64,000 nt of DNA from assembly GCF_003130795.1 (NCBI RefSeq), contig NZ_CP029353.1, positions 1-64,000 of the forward strand. The letters run 5' to 3'. Position numbers and translations under genes: made by a program. Source of the DNA: Azospirillum thermophilum (GTDB lineage: Bacteria > Pseudomonadota > Alphaproteobacteria > Azospirillales > Azospirillaceae). Under the pieces are notes generated by a model. The model ran no database searches. It had not been told where the DNA came from and saw nothing but the letters and a program-made list of their open reading frames with translations. Positions 54,716 to 63,910 of the stretch are shown piece after piece (positions within the stretch are counted from its first letter, which is position 1; each line of letters opens with the position of its first letter).

Positions 54716-55659
54716 GAGGACACCTTCGGCCGCGGGTCGACCAGGGCGCAGGCGATGTCCACCAGCGCGTTGACCACCACCACGAAGACGGCGAGCAGGA
54801 CCACCACCCCCTGCACCACGATCAGGTCGCGCTGGCCGATCGCCTGGTAGAGCAGCCGGCCGAGCCCCGGCAGGGTGAAGACATTCTCCACCACCACGGC
54901 CCCGGCGATCAGGAAGGCGAACTGCAGCCCCAGGATGGTGGTGACCGGGATCAGCGCGTTGGGCAGGACGTGACGCAACAGGATGGCGAGGCGCGATACC
55001 CCCTTGGCGCGGGCGGTGCGCACATGGTCCTCGCGCAGCACGTCGAGCGCCGCGGTGCGGGTGACGCGGGCGAGGATGGCGGCCTCCGGCAGGGCGAGCG
55101 CCACCGCCGGCAGGACCAGCGCCTTCAGCGCCGGCCAGACCCCCGCCTCCCAGCCGGGAAAGCCGCCGGCGGGGAACCAGCCGAGCTGTACCGAGAAGGC
55201 GATGGTCAGCAGGATGGCGATCCAGAAGCTGGGCATCGACACGCCGAGCTGCGCGAAGCCCAGCACCGCCCAGTCGCCGGCCCGGCCGTGGCGCGAGGCG
55301 GCGAACAGGCCGAGCGGGATGGCGAGCAGGGTGGACAGGACGAGCGACAGCAGCGCCAGCGGGCCGGTGACCACCAGCCGCTCCGCCACCAGCCCGGCGA
55401 CGGGGCGGGCGTAGGTCAGGCTGGTGCCGAAGTCGCCGGTCAGCAGCCCGCCCACCCAGCGCAGGTAGCGCCAGAGCAGCGGCTGGTCGAGGCCCATCTG
55501 GGCCCGCAGGGCGGCCAGCGTGTCGGGCTGCGCGCTGGTGCCGAGCATCAGCAGCGCCGGATCGCCGGGCACCACCTCCAGCACCAGGAAGACGGCGACG
55601 GTGGCGAGCCAGGCGGTCAACGCCAGGGTCAGGAGCCGCCGCACCAGGAAGGCGAGCAC
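54712..55659 (-). CDS. Dipeptide/oligopeptide ABC transporter permease (DppB type)
   Basis: 315 residues with six hydrophobic segments. DppB features: PGDPALLMLGTSAQPDTLAA, RAQMGLDQPLLWRYLRWVGG, GDFGTSLTYARPVAGLVAER and the EAA-type loop DVLREDHVRTARAKGVSRLA. Paired with the DppC-type permease and the binding protein upstream (16 bp after its stop). Confidence 0.93.
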   Translation of the reverse strand: MLAFLVRRLLTLALTAWLATVAVFLVLEVVPGDPALLMLGTSAQPDTLAALRAQMGLDQPLLWRYLRWVGGLLTGDFGTSLTYARPVAGLVAERLVVTGPLALLSLVLSTLLAIPLGLFAASRHGRAGDWAVLGFAQLGVSMPSFWIAILLTIAFSVQLGWFPAGGFPGWEAGVWPALKALVLPAVALALPEAAILARVTRTAALDVLREDHVRTARAKGVSRLAILLRHVLPNALIPVTTILGLQFAFLIAGAVVVENVFTLPGLGRLLYQAIGQRDLIVVQGVVVLLAVFVVVVNALVDIACALVDPRPKVSS

Positions 55660-55675
55660 GCGCCGCGACCCGCCC

Positions 55676-57169
55676 TTACTTCCACCGGACTTGCGTCATG
55701 TCGTTCACCTGGATCGGCCGGTTGACCCACATGCCCTGGACATTGGCGTTCTGCACGGTGGCGAGCGGCAGCATGAAGAGGAAGGCGTTCACCGCATCCT
55801 CCGCCAGAACGGTCTGCTGCTGCCCGTAGAGCGCGGCGCGCTTGGCGGCGTCCTGCGTGCGGTCCAGCTCGGCCTGCAGGGCGTTGAAGCGCTCGCTCCG
55901 ATAGCCGAAGTAGTAGTCGGGGCGCGCGTAGATGTCGATGTCCAGCGGTTCGGTGTGGGCGACCACGGTCAGGTCGTAGTCCTTGCCCTTGAAGACCTTC
56001 TCCAGCCAGGCCGCCCATTCCATCGGCTCGATCTTCGCGCGGATGCCGGCCTCGGCCAGCATGGCGGCGATCAGCTCGCCGGAGCGGCGGGCGTAGACGG
56101 GCGGCGGCAGGCGCAGGGTGGCGTCGATCCCGTTGGGATATCCGGCCTCGGCCAGCAGGGCCTTCGCCTTCTTCGGGTCGTAGGGATAGAGGCTGGTCAG
56201 GTCGACATGGCCGGCGCGGTGCGGCGGGAAATGGCTGCCGATGGCGGTGCCGGTGCCGAACAGCACGCCCTCGATCAGCGTCTTGCGGTCGATGGCGTGG
56301 GAGATGGCGCGGCGCACCCGCACATCGTCGAACGGCTTGCGGGCGTTGTTGATGGCGAGCAGCGTCTCCCCCTCCGTCGTGCCGACCGTCACCGAGTATT
56401 TCGGGTCGTTGCGGAACTGCGGCAGGGCCTCGTAGGTGCCGAACTGCGGGAAGCTGTCGATGTCGCCGGCCTTGAGGGCGGCGACCTGTGCCGCCGGGTC
56501 GGCGATGAAACGGAAGGAGACGCGCTCCAGCGCCGGCTTCGGTCCGTCATAGTCGGGGTTGCGCACCAGCACCACCCGGTCGCCGGCCACCCAGCGGTCG
56601 AATTTGAAGGGGCCGGTGCCGACCGGCTTCTGCTTGTTGGTCGCCGCACTCTGCGGCGAGACGATCGCGGCGTCGCCCGAGGCCATGTGGAAGAGGAAGA
56701 GCCCGTCCGGCCGCGACAGGGTCACCACGACGGTGCGGGCATCCGGCGTCTCGATCGAGGCGATCGGGGCGAACCAGCTCTTCTGCGCATTCACCGAATC
56801 GGCGCCCCGCGCCCGGTCCAGCGAGAACCTCACGGCGGCGGAGTCGCAGGGCGCGCCGTCGTGGAACCTCGCCCCCGGCCGCAGGTGGAAGCTGTAGGTC
56901 AGCCCGTCCTCCGACACCGTCCAGCGCTCGGCCAGCGCCGGCACGACGTTGCCGTCGGCGTCGATGCGGGCCAGCGGCTCGAACAGGTTGACGTAGGTGA
57001 CCTCCTTGATCGCGGCGGCGGCGCCGGCGGTGGGGTCGAGGTGGGGAGGCTCGAGCTGCATGCCGACGACCATGTCGGTGCGCGCCTGTGCCCAACCCGC
57101 CGCGGGAGCCAGGACGGCCGCCCCCAGGGACAGGGCGGCGAATGCAAGTCGCAGGCGGCTGTTCGGCAT
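55676..57169 (-). CDS. Peptide ABC transporter substrate-binding protein (SBP family 5)
   Basis: 497 residues from ATG 57169, with GGGGGGAG upstream. Signal peptide MPNSRLRLAFAALSLGAAVL ... GWAQA. Family 5 landmarks: MQLEPPHLDPTAGAAAAIKE, YSFHLRPGARFHDGAPCDSA, VGTGPFKFDRWVAGDRVVLV and FDDVRVRRAISHAIDRKTLI. It delivers peptides or similar ligands to the DppBC-type permease. The gene upstream encodes a pyroglutamyl-peptidase homologue, which fits peptide use. Confidence 0.93.
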   Translation of the reverse strand: MPNSRLRLAFAALSLGAAVLAPAAGWAQARTDMVVGMQLEPPHLDPTAGAAAAIKEVTYVNLFEPLARIDADGNVVPALAERWTVSEDGLTYSFHLRPGARFHDGAPCDSAAVRFSLDRARGADSVNAQKSWFAPIASIETPDARTVVVTLSRPDGLFLFHMASGDAAIVSPQSAATNKQKPVGTGPFKFDRWVAGDRVVLVRNPDYDGPKPALERVSFRFIADPAAQVAALKAGDIDSFPQFGTYEALPQFRNDPKYSVTVGTTEGETLLAINNARKPFDDVRVRRAISHAIDRKTLIEGVLFGTGTAIGSHFPPHRAGHVDLTSLYPYDPKKAKALLAEAGYPNGIDATLRLPPPVYARRSGELIAAMLAEAGIRAKIEPMEWAAWLEKVFKGKDYDLTVVAHTEPLDIDIYARPDYYFGYRSERFNALQAELDRTQDAAKRAALYGQQQTVLAEDAVNAFLFMLPLATVQNANVQGMWVNRPIQVNDMTQVRWK

Positions 57170-57253
57170 CACGGTGCTCCCCCCATGGTTGTTATCGGGG
57201 ATGATGCGGTGCGGCGGGCGGCAGCGCAAGATCCCGACTGGAGCGGGACGGGC

Positions 57254-57898
57254 TCAGGCCGGCATTCCGCCGCCGGCGCCGAGCGCGTCGCGCAGCATTG
57301 CCACCAGGGTGCGGGCCGCCAGGATCTGCCGGTCGAGCGCCAGCCCGGAGCGGTTGGACATCCCCTCCACCTGCACGGGCAGCGGCGGCATGTGGATGAA
57401 GCCGAGCGGGAGATCGGTCCCCGTCTCCGGCATCCAGCGGGTCTCGATCCAGTGGCGGGCGCGGTAGAACAGGTGGTTGCCGACGAAGCCGCCGGCGAAG
57501 TCGCTGAAGGTCACCGGCACCCCGGCCATCGCCAGCCCGCGCATCATCTGCGGCACCGGCAGGGTGGAGCCGTAGGCGGTCGGGCCGTCGGGCACGATCG
57601 GCTGGTCCTCGCGCACCACCCCGGCATTGTCGGGCTGCGGGTTTTCGTCCCGGTTCCAGGCGATGCGGACGATCTGGACGAAGTCGGTGCGCGGCGACAG
57701 GGCGAAGCAGAGGACGGCGGCCGGCCGCTGCTCCTCGACCAGGGCGGCGAGACCCTCGCCGCACCGGTCGTATTCGACGGGCAGGATGGCCGTGACCACC
57801 CCCGGTTCGCCGGCCAGCGCCTCCATCACGAGGGCCGTCGGGTTGACGGCATGCTCGCCGAAGGGCTCGAAGCCGGTGAGGAGGAGGGGTGCGGTCAC
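57254..57898 (-). CDS. Pyroglutamyl-peptidase I homologue (C15), catalytic Cys absent
   Basis: 214 residues. The fold is clearly peptidase C15: LLLTGFEPFGEHAVNPTALV, then ILPVEYDRCGE, PQPDNAGVVREDQPIVPDGP and GFIHMPPLPVQ (with the catalytic His). The nucleophile region reads SDFAGGFVGNHLFYRA, where the family has Cys (x-V/L-C-N-H/Y-x-x-Y); here it is Gly (codon GGC). The usual catalytic Glu region (ERVAIN) reads IVRIAWN. It is probably not an active peptidase as written. It is followed by the peptide transporter genes on the same strand. Confidence 0.85.
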   Translation of the reverse strand: MTAPLLLTGFEPFGEHAVNPTALVMEALAGEPGVVTAILPVEYDRCGEGLAALVEEQRPAAVLCFALSPRTDFVQIVRIAWNRDENPQPDNAGVVREDQPIVPDGPTAYGSTLPVPQMMRGLAMAGVPVTFSDFAGGFVGNHLFYRARHWIETRWMPETGTDLPLGFIHMPPLPVQVEGMSNRSGLALDRQILAARTLVAMLRDALGAGGGMPA

Positions 57899-57932
57899 GG
57901 CATTCCTTTGGCCGGATCCTGCCGGTGGAGCC

Positions 57933-58931
57933 TTACGGCCGCAGCAGGCCGATGATGTCCTTCACGTCGTTCAGGTTCTTCTCGGCGATCGCCGCGGCCC
58001 GCTCGCCGCCCTTGCGCAGCAGCCGGTCGATCTCCGCCTTGTCGGCCAGCAGGTCCTTCATGCGCCGGGTGATCGGGGCGAGCTTGGCGACCGCCAGATC
58101 GACCAGCGCCGCCTTGAAGCCGGAGAACTGGGCTCCCGCGAACTGCTGCACGACCTGCTCGCGCGTCTGGCCCGCCAAGGCGGCGTAGATCGTGACGAGG
58201 TTGTCGGCCTCCGGCCGTTTCTCCAGGTCGGCGACGGTGTCGGGCAGCGGCTCCGGATCGGTCTTCGCCTTGCGGATCTTCTGCGCGATGGTGTCGGCGT
58301 CGTCGGTCATGTTGATGCGCGAATACTCGGACTCGTCCGACTTCGACATCTTCTTGGTGCCGTCGCGCAGCGACATGACGCGCGTCGCCTCGCCCAGGAT
58401 CTGCGGCTCGGGCAGCGGGAAGAACTCGGTCTCGTAGCGGCGGTTGAAGGCGCCGGCGATGTCGCGCGCCAGTTCCAGATGCTGCTTCTGGTCCTCGCCC
58501 ACCGGGACGTGGGTCGCCTTGTAGAGCAGGATGTCCGCCGCCATCAGCACCGGATAGGCGTAGAGGCCGAGGTTGGCGAGGTCGCGCTGCTTGCCCGCCT
58601 TCTCCTTGAACTGGGTCATCCGGTTCAACCAGCCGATCGGCGCGTGGCAGGACAGGATCCAGCTCAACTCCGAATGGCCGGGCACGAAGGACTGGTTGAA
58701 CAGGATGTTCTTGTCCGGGTCGATGCCGGCCGCGATGTAGGCGGCGGTGACCTCGCGGATGTTGTTGCGCAGGACCTCGGGATCCTGGTCGATGGTCAGC
58801 GCATGCAGATCGACGACGCAGAAGATGCACTCGAACGAATTCTGCAGCTCCACCCAATTGCGCAACGCCCCCAGATAGTTGCCGAGGTGAAGCTGCCGGG
58901 TCGGCTGCATGCCGGAGAAGATGCGGGTCAC
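57933..58931 (-). CDS. trpS: Tryptophanyl-tRNA synthetase
   Basis: 332 residues from GTG 58931. Class I signatures: [20 protein letters not shown] (HIGH-type HLGN) and [17 protein letters not shown] (KMSKS). [20 protein letters not shown] is conserved. It charges tRNA-Trp. The open frame extends upstream to 59030 but that part is not conserved; the usual bacterial start is MxRxFSGxQPTG, which fixes the GTG. Confidence 0.97.
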   Translation of the reverse strand: MTRIFSGMQPTRQLHLGNYLGALRNWVELQNSFECIFCVVDLHALTIDQDPEVLRNNIREVTAAYIAAGIDPDKNILFNQSFVPGHSELSWILSCHAPIGWLNRMTQFKEKAGKQRDLANLGLYAYPVLMAADILLYKATHVPVGEDQKQHLELARDIAGAFNRRYETEFFPLPEPQILGEATRVMSLRDGTKKMSKSDESEYSRINMTDDADTIAQKIRKAKTDPEPLPDTVADLEKRPEADNLVTIYAALAGQTREQVVQQFAGAQFSGFKAALVDLAVAKLAPITRRMKDLLADKAEIDRLLRKGGERAAAIAEKNLNDVKDIIGLLRP

Positions 58932-59027
58932 GGGGGATCTCTCGCTCGAAAACTCTGGAAGGCCGGTGTTATCGCGCCGCAGCGCCGGATGGTCAAGGCA
59001 CGGCGGGACCGCCGTTTCACGAGACGC

Positions 59028-59063
59028 CACCTTAAAGGTGTTGCAGCACCACCTTCAGGGTGG
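59028..59063. promoter_or_regulatory. Tandem palindromes resembling MqsA operators
   Basis: CACCTTAAAGGTG (59028-59040) and CCACCTTCAGGGTGG (59049-59063) contain ACCT-N3-AGGT and ACCT-N3-GGGT. MqsA of E. coli binds AACCT-N2-4-AGGTT palindromes upstream of mqsRA. The sites end 15 bp before the mqsR ATG. Confidence 0.6.
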
Positions 59064-59077
59064 CTATCTCGAAGGCC

Positions 59078-59348
59078 ATGGAGAAGCGTCGCCCGACCTA
59101 CGACCTCGAAGCCTTCAAGGCGGCCATAGGACGCGCGCGCTCTGGGCTTCATGATCGCGGACATCGTCGCCACGATCGCCAGCATGGAGCGGCGGCACTT
59201 CTTCAAGTCCATGACGTCCCACGCCGATCATCGCGAGTGGCAGGACGTCTACCATGTCCCCTTCAATGACGTCGTGATCTACACCAAGTTCCGCGTGGAT
59301 GTCCTGACCGGGTTCCGGATCTTGTCCTTCAAGGAGAAAGGCCAATGA
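59078..59348 (+). pseudogene. mqsR: mqsR-type toxin, internal deletion with frame shift
   Basis: The start MEKRRPTYDLEAFKAAIG (from ATG 59078) and the later ALGFMIADIVATIASMERRH, FFKSMTSHADHREWQDVYHV and LSFKEKGQ are MqsR, a mRNA interferase of the RelE/YoeB-like fold. The two parts are in different frames. Compared with the about 98-residue E. coli protein, roughly 12 residues are missing between them at about 59130-59140, so a 37-bp-type deletion rather than a single-base error is likely. The C-terminal part, with the catalytic Lys/Tyr/Arg region, remains. Its end overlaps the antitoxin start. Confidence 0.75.
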
Positions 59349-59782
59349 TCGATCATCCCGAAACCATGATTTCCGATCGTGGGCGCGTGCTGCGCCGGGG
59401 CATCCGGCATGTGACCGTAACCTGCAAGGGTCTGTCGAAGACCATTGAGCAGCCGGGATACTATCCGGATGATCCTGTGGATTTCGACGACGCCATTCTG
59501 GTTGGAAGCGATCTGGAGCCGGGCGACGTCGCCCTGCGCGAACTGAAGGAGATCGCCGACCGCATCCCCCGGCCGGAGACGGTCCGGCGCATCCGTACCA
59601 AGCTTGGCCTGTCGCAGAAGGCGGCGGGGGCGATCCTGGGCGGCGGGCCGAGCGCCTTCGACAAGTATGAGCGGGCCGAGGCGGAGCCGAGCCAGGCGAT
59701 GGGCAACCTGCTGCGGCTGCTGGACCGGCATCCGGAACTGCTGCAGGAGCTTCGCGCGGAAATGCCGGACGAGCATCGCTGA
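59345..59782 (+). CDS. mqsA: MqsA-family antitoxin
   Basis: 145 residues. The C-terminal HTH domain TVRRIRTKLGLSQKAAGAIL, then GGGPSAFDKYERAEAEPSQA and LLRLLDRHPELLQELR, matches MqsA. The N-terminal domain keeps the shape (VTVTCKGLSKTIEQPGYYPD) but lacks the CxxC zinc ligands of E. coli MqsA, as in several alphaproteobacterial relatives. ATG 59345 overlaps the mqsR stop (ATGA). It probably represses its own promoter at the palindromes 5' of mqsR. Confidence 0.88.
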   Translation: MIDHPETMISDRGRVLRRGIRHVTVTCKGLSKTIEQPGYYPDDPVDFDDAILVGSDLEPGDVALRELKEIADRIPRPETVRRIRTKLGLSQKAAGAILGGGPSAFDKYERAEAEPSQAMGNLLRLLDRHPELLQELRAEMPDEHR

Positions 59783-59910
59783 CCCACGGACCGGAGGACG
59801 GCGGAGCGCGCGGGACGCGCGTCCGCCTCCTCGGCCGAAACTGCCGTGCGGCAGAAGCTGCCGCGGCGGCGGGGACAAAACGACCTGCCGCCGGTCCCCG
59901 TCGGGCGTCC

Positions 59911-60165
59911 CTACCAGACGATGGACACCGGCGGCTTGTAGGCGGAGGCGGCGAACATGGTGCGCACCGCCAGCTCGATCTTGATCTGGGCCTCCGACCT
60001 CTTCACGAAGGACAGGTCGATGTCGCCCAGCGGTTTCACCAGGCAGCCCGAGCGGCTGAGGCTGCGCAGGGCCGCCTGGGACTGGACGCTCTTCTCCTCG
60101 GGAATGGCGGTGACGGTTGCGAGACCTTCGGGCGGTCGGACCACGTACAAATCGAATCGGGCCAT
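59911..60165 (-). CDS. Small hypothetical protein
   Basis: 84 residues starting MARFDLYVVRPPEGLATVTA, with GGAGA 7 bp upstream. No family recognised; no signal peptide. The mix of beta-like N-terminus and helical middle suggests a small folded cytosolic protein. It is divergent from the type VI secretion genes (219 bp between starts), so it might share control with them. Confidence 0.6.
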   Translation of the reverse strand: MARFDLYVVRPPEGLATVTAIPEEKSVQSQAALRSLSRSGCLVKPLGDIDLSFVKRSEAQIKIELAVRTMFAASAYKPPVSIVW

Positions 60166-60383
60166 GCGTGTCTCCGTTCGGGAAATGACCGCCGGGCCAT
60201 CGCAAGTACCGGGCCAATCGAAGGCGGGCCGATCGAAGGCGGGCAGGCCGCGGACCGGCCCGACACCGGACAGCCGCCCGGACCATTTCCCTTCGCCGCG
60301 ACTGCCCTGCTATACCATGCGCCGATGAGGGGGAGCCGCCGGATCGGGGATGGCGGCCCAATCCAGGCAACAGGCGGGCTGGA

Positions 60384-61745
60384 ATGGGTTTGGGGGACGA
60401 GTTGGGCGGGCGCGGCGGGACCGGGACCGCGGCGGACGAGAGGGCGCAGCGTCACGTCATGGGGGCGGTGCCCGCCTTCCTGCGGGCCGGGCGCGCGGAT
60501 GGGCGGACGGCGGCATCGGCGCCGGCCGCCCCGCCGGGGCCGCCCCCGCCGGCGGTCGAGGGACCGCTGAACCCGCTGCTGAGCGCCGCCGGCCGGTTGC
60601 TCGACCTTGCCGCCCATCTGCGCGACCGCGAGAGCCAGGAGGATCCCGACGGGGTGCGCCGGCTGGCGCTGGCCGAGTTCCGGCGGTTCGAGAGCGCCTG
60701 CGCCACGGCGGGCGTCTCGCCGGAGGGGGTGCGGGTCGCCCGCTTCGCCCTGGCGGCGCTGCTCGACGACGTGGTGCGCGCCACCCCGTGGGGCGCCGCA
60801 GCAGGAGCCTGGACCAGAGAGGGGACCAGGGAGGGAATGCAGGACGGGCCGGTCGCGCCGGCCGACCGCTTCTTCGAACTGCTCGACACCATGTTGGGCG
60901 ACCCGCGCCTGCACCTGCAGGAGCTGGAGCTGTTCTATGTCTGCCTGTCGCTGGGCTTCGAGGGGAAGTACCGCGACCGGCCGCGCGGCGCCCACGAGCT
61001 GGCCCACCTGCGCGACGCGCTGTTCCGCGTCCTGCGCCGCGCCCGCGGCGAGCATGGCCGCGAGCTGTCGCCGTCCTGGCGGGGGCTGGCCGGGCGCGAC
61101 CCCGCCGGACGGTTCCGCCCGCCGGCCCCGGTGGCGCCGCCCTGGGCGGCCTGGGCCGGGGCGGCGGTGGTCCTGATCCTGCTTTACGGCAGCCTCGCCG
61201 GGTCGCTCGCCCGTCAGGCCGAGCCGGTGGCGGGCCGGCTGGCCGCCCTGCTGCCCGAGCAGCCCATCGAGATCGCCCGCGTCGCCCCGCCGCCGCCGCC
61301 CACCGCCGGGCCGGCGCTGATCGCCCGGGTCAGCAGCCTGCTGGGACCGGAGCTGCGCACCCGCGCGGTCGAGGTGCTGGCCGGCGAGGACGGCGCCCTG
61401 GTCATCCGCATCCCGGCGGCGGCGATGTTCGCCACCGGCAGCGACGCCATCAAGGCCCGCCACCGCGCCATCGTCGACCGCGTCGCCCAGGCCCTGGGGC
61501 CGGAGGGCGGGCATGTCGTGGTGGTCGGCCACACCGACGACCAGACCCCGCGCACCGGCCGCCTGTCCACCGCGCAGGCCCTGACCGAGGCGCGCGCCGA
61601 GGCGGTGCGCAAGCTGCTGGAGCGCTATCTCGGCGCCTCCCGCGTCACCTCCGAAGGGCACGGCGACAGCGAGCCCATCGCTCCGAACGACAGCCAGGCC
61701 GGCCGCGACGCCAATCGGCGGATCGACGTCCGCCTCTATCCGTAA
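60384..61745 (+). CDS. tssL: Type VI secretion protein TssL with C-terminal OmpA domain
   Basis: 453 residues. After a Pro/Ala-rich N-terminus comes the DotU/IcmH domain (NPLLSAAGRLLDLAAHLRDR, ALAALLDDVVRATPWG, HLQELELFYVCLSLGFEGKY), a single transmembrane segment (WAAWAGAAVVLILLYGSLAG), and an OmpA-like peptidoglycan-binding domain (MFATGSDAIKARHRAIVDRV, VVVVGHTDDQTPRTGRLS, NRRIDVRLYP). TssL-OmpA anchors the T6SS membrane complex to the cell wall. The next gene, tssM, is 13 bp downstream. Confidence 0.93.
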   Translation: MGLGDELGGRGGTGTAADERAQRHVMGAVPAFLRAGRADGRTAASAPAAPPGPPPPAVEGPLNPLLSAAGRLLDLAAHLRDRESQEDPDGVRRLALAEFRRFESACATAGVSPEGVRVARFALAALLDDVVRATPWGAAAGAWTREGTREGMQDGPVAPADRFFELLDTMLGDPRLHLQELELFYVCLSLGFEGKYRDRPRGAHELAHLRDALFRVLRRARGEHGRELSPSWRGLAGRDPAGRFRPPAPVAPPWAAWAGAAVVLILLYGSLAGSLARQAEPVAGRLAALLPEQPIEIARVAPPPPPTAGPALIARVSSLLGPELRTRAVEVLAGEDGALVIRIPAAAMFATGSDAIKARHRAIVDRVAQALGPEGGHVVVVGHTDDQTPRTGRLSTAQALTEARAEAVRKLLERYLGASRVTSEGHGDSEPIAPNDSQAGRDANRRIDVRLYP

Positions 61746-61758
61746 GCAGGGACGACCG

Positions 61759-63867
61759 ATGCGCTTCCCCCGTTTCCGTCCCGGATCCGTCCGCCCCTCC
61801 CTCCGCCCCCGCGTCGCCGCGGCGCTCCGCCCGGTGCTGGAGCGCGTGAGGGCCGGCACCCTCCTCCCCGTCCCCGCGGCAGCGCAGGGCGGCCGGCGCC
61901 GGCGCCCGTCGCGCGGCGGGCTCAGCCCGATGCCGGCGCGCCGGCGCTGGACGCTCTCGCTGCTGGCGGCCCTGGGCGCCGGTCTCGTCGGCTGGCTTCT
62001 GCTGTCCGCCGCCGGGGCCAGCGGCGTCCCGCGGCTGCTTCCCCTTCTGGTGGCGCTGGCCGGCTGGGCTCTGTGGAACCGCCGCGTCGACGGCGAGGAG
62101 CGGGCCGCCAACGCGCGGCTGGTGGAGGATCTCGCCGCTGCCGGCGATCCGGAGCTGCGCGCCTCGCTGGACGAGCTGGACATCGTGCACCGCCGGATGG
62201 ACGCGGTGCTCGCCCGGCTGAGGACGCAGCGCTTCGGAGCCGGCTGGGGCTCCCGCTGGGGAGGCCGCTATCTCTACCAGCTTCCCTGGTACCTGGTGAT
62301 CGGCGCCCCCGGTTCGGGCAAGACCACCGCGCTGGCCGCGTCGCGGCTGGGCGCCCCGCTGGCCGATGGCGGTGAGGCCCAGCCGATCGCCAACCTGGGC
62401 GGCACCCGCCAGTGCGACTGGTGGTTCACCGACCATGCGGTGCTGATCGACACGGCCGGCCGCTACACCACCCAGGACAGCCGGAGGGCGGTCGACGGGC
62501 GGGTGTGGTCGGGGCTTCTCGACCTCGTCAAGGCGCACCGGCCGCGCCAGCCGATCAACGGCGCGATCGTCACCGTCTGCCTGCCCGACCTCGCCGCCTG
62601 GACGGTCGGCGAGCGCCAGGCCCACGCCCTCGCCCTGCGCCAGCGGCTGAACGAGCTGCATGCCCAGCTCGGCCAGCGCGTGCCGGTCTATCTGCTGGGC
62701 ACCAAGGCCGACCTGCTGGAGGGCTTCACCACCTTCTTCGACCCGCTCGACAGCACGGAGCGGTCGCAGGTCTGGGGCCTGACCCTGCCGGCCGGACAGG
62801 CGCCGGGCGATCTTCCGGCAACCGTCCGCGCGCTGTTCTCCGGGCTGGTCCGCCGGCTGGACGACCGGCTGCTGGAGCGCCTGCACCAGGAGCCGGACAT
62901 CCGCCGCCGCACCGCCGTCTTCGCCCTGCCCCAGCGGGTGGCCGGGCTGGAGCCGGCGCTGGCCGAGCTGGCGCAGATCGTCTTCACCGCCCCGCCCGGC
63001 GAGGAGCCGCCGCTGCTGCGCGGCATCTACCTGACCAGCGCCACCCAGGCCGGCACCCTGCCGGCGACGGCGCTGGAGGACCCGCCCCGCCCCTATTTCC
63101 TCGACCGGCTGCTGCCCGAGCTGGTGTTCCCCGAGGCCAATCTGGCCGAGGTCGACCGCCGGCTGGAACAGGAACGCCGCCGGCGCGCCCGCCTGTCGGC
63201 CGGCGGAGCGCTGGCCGCCACGCTGGCGCTGGCGCTGTTCTGGCTGAACAGCCACGCCGGCAACAGCGCCCTGCTGGCCCGCGCCGACGCCGCGGTCGGC
63301 CAGGTGGAGGCGCTCGTGAAGACGCTGGACACCCCGCCGCGGTCGCTGTCGCGGGTGGACGATACCGACATGGCGGCGATCCTGCCCGTGCTGGACGCCC
63401 TGCGCAGCCTGCCGGCCGGCCATGCCGAGCGCGGCTCCTGGCCGGCGGTGACGCTGACCGGCGGGCTCCATCAGGGGGAGCGGCTGGCCGGACCGGCCGA
63501 GGAAGCCTATCGCCGGGCCCTGCGCAGCCTGTTCCTCGCCCGCATCGTGCTGCGGCTGGAGGAGCAGCTCCGCACCAACTGGGCACGGCCCGACCAGCTT
63601 CGCCTCGCCCTGCGCGCCTATCGCATGATGGGCGGGCAGGATCCGCTGGACCGCGCCTTCCTCGCCGAATGGCTGGCGCTCGACTGGCAGCGGACCTTGC
63701 CCGGCCCGGCCAACGACGAGAGGCGGCGGGCGCTGGGCGACCATCTCGCCACGCTGTTCGAGGTCGGCTTCGCCCCGATCCCGGCCGACGAGCTGCTGCT
63801 GTCGCGCGTGGCGGAGGTGCTGGCCCAAGCCGACCAGCCGAAGGGACCCGTGCGGGCGGCTCCCTGA
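61759..63867 (+). CDS. tssM: Type VI secretion protein TssM (IcmF), short form
   Basis: 702 residues. A basic N-terminus, two membrane segments (about residues 73-110), and the NTPase domain: YLVIGAPGSGKTTALAASRL (Walker A), WWFTDHAVLIDTAGRYTTQD (Walker B, DTAGRY) and LLGTKADLLEGF. A third membrane segment follows near 490 (ALAATLALALFWL). The usual family length is about 1,100-1,200 residues; here the large C-terminal periplasmic part is missing and the frame ends after LLLSRVAEVLAQ. tagF follows 43 bp later, so a hidden continuation is not possible at this site. It may be a compact TssM or a deletion product. Confidence 0.9.
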   Translation: MRFPRFRPGSVRPSLRPRVAAALRPVLERVRAGTLLPVPAAAQGGRRRRPSRGGLSPMPARRRWTLSLLAALGAGLVGWLLLSAAGASGVPRLLPLLVALAGWALWNRRVDGEERAANARLVEDLAAAGDPELRASLDELDIVHRRMDAVLARLRTQRFGAGWGSRWGGRYLYQLPWYLVIGAPGSGKTTALAASRLGAPLADGGEAQPIANLGGTRQCDWWFTDHAVLIDTAGRYTTQDSRRAVDGRVWSGLLDLVKAHRPRQPINGAIVTVCLPDLAAWTVGERQAHALALRQRLNELHAQLGQRVPVYLLGTKADLLEGFTTFFDPLDSTERSQVWGLTLPAGQAPGDLPATVRALFSGLVRRLDDRLLERLHQEPDIRRRTAVFALPQRVAGLEPALAELAQIVFTAPPGEEPPLLRGIYLTSATQAGTLPATALEDPPRPYFLDRLLPELVFPEANLAEVDRRLEQERRRRARLSAGGALAATLALALFWLNSHAGNSALLARADAAVGQVEALVKTLDTPPRSLSRVDDTDMAAILPVLDALRSLPAGHAERGSWPAVTLTGGLHQGERLAGPAEEAYRRALRSLFLARIVLRLEEQLRTNWARPDQLRLALRAYRMMGGQDPLDRAFLAEWLALDWQRTLPGPANDERRRALGDHLATLFEVGFAPIPADELLLSRVAEVLAQADQPKGPVRAAP

Positions 63868-63910
63868 CGCAGCGGGACGGAGACGCAGCGGTAAGGATGG
63901 GGCACGCCGC

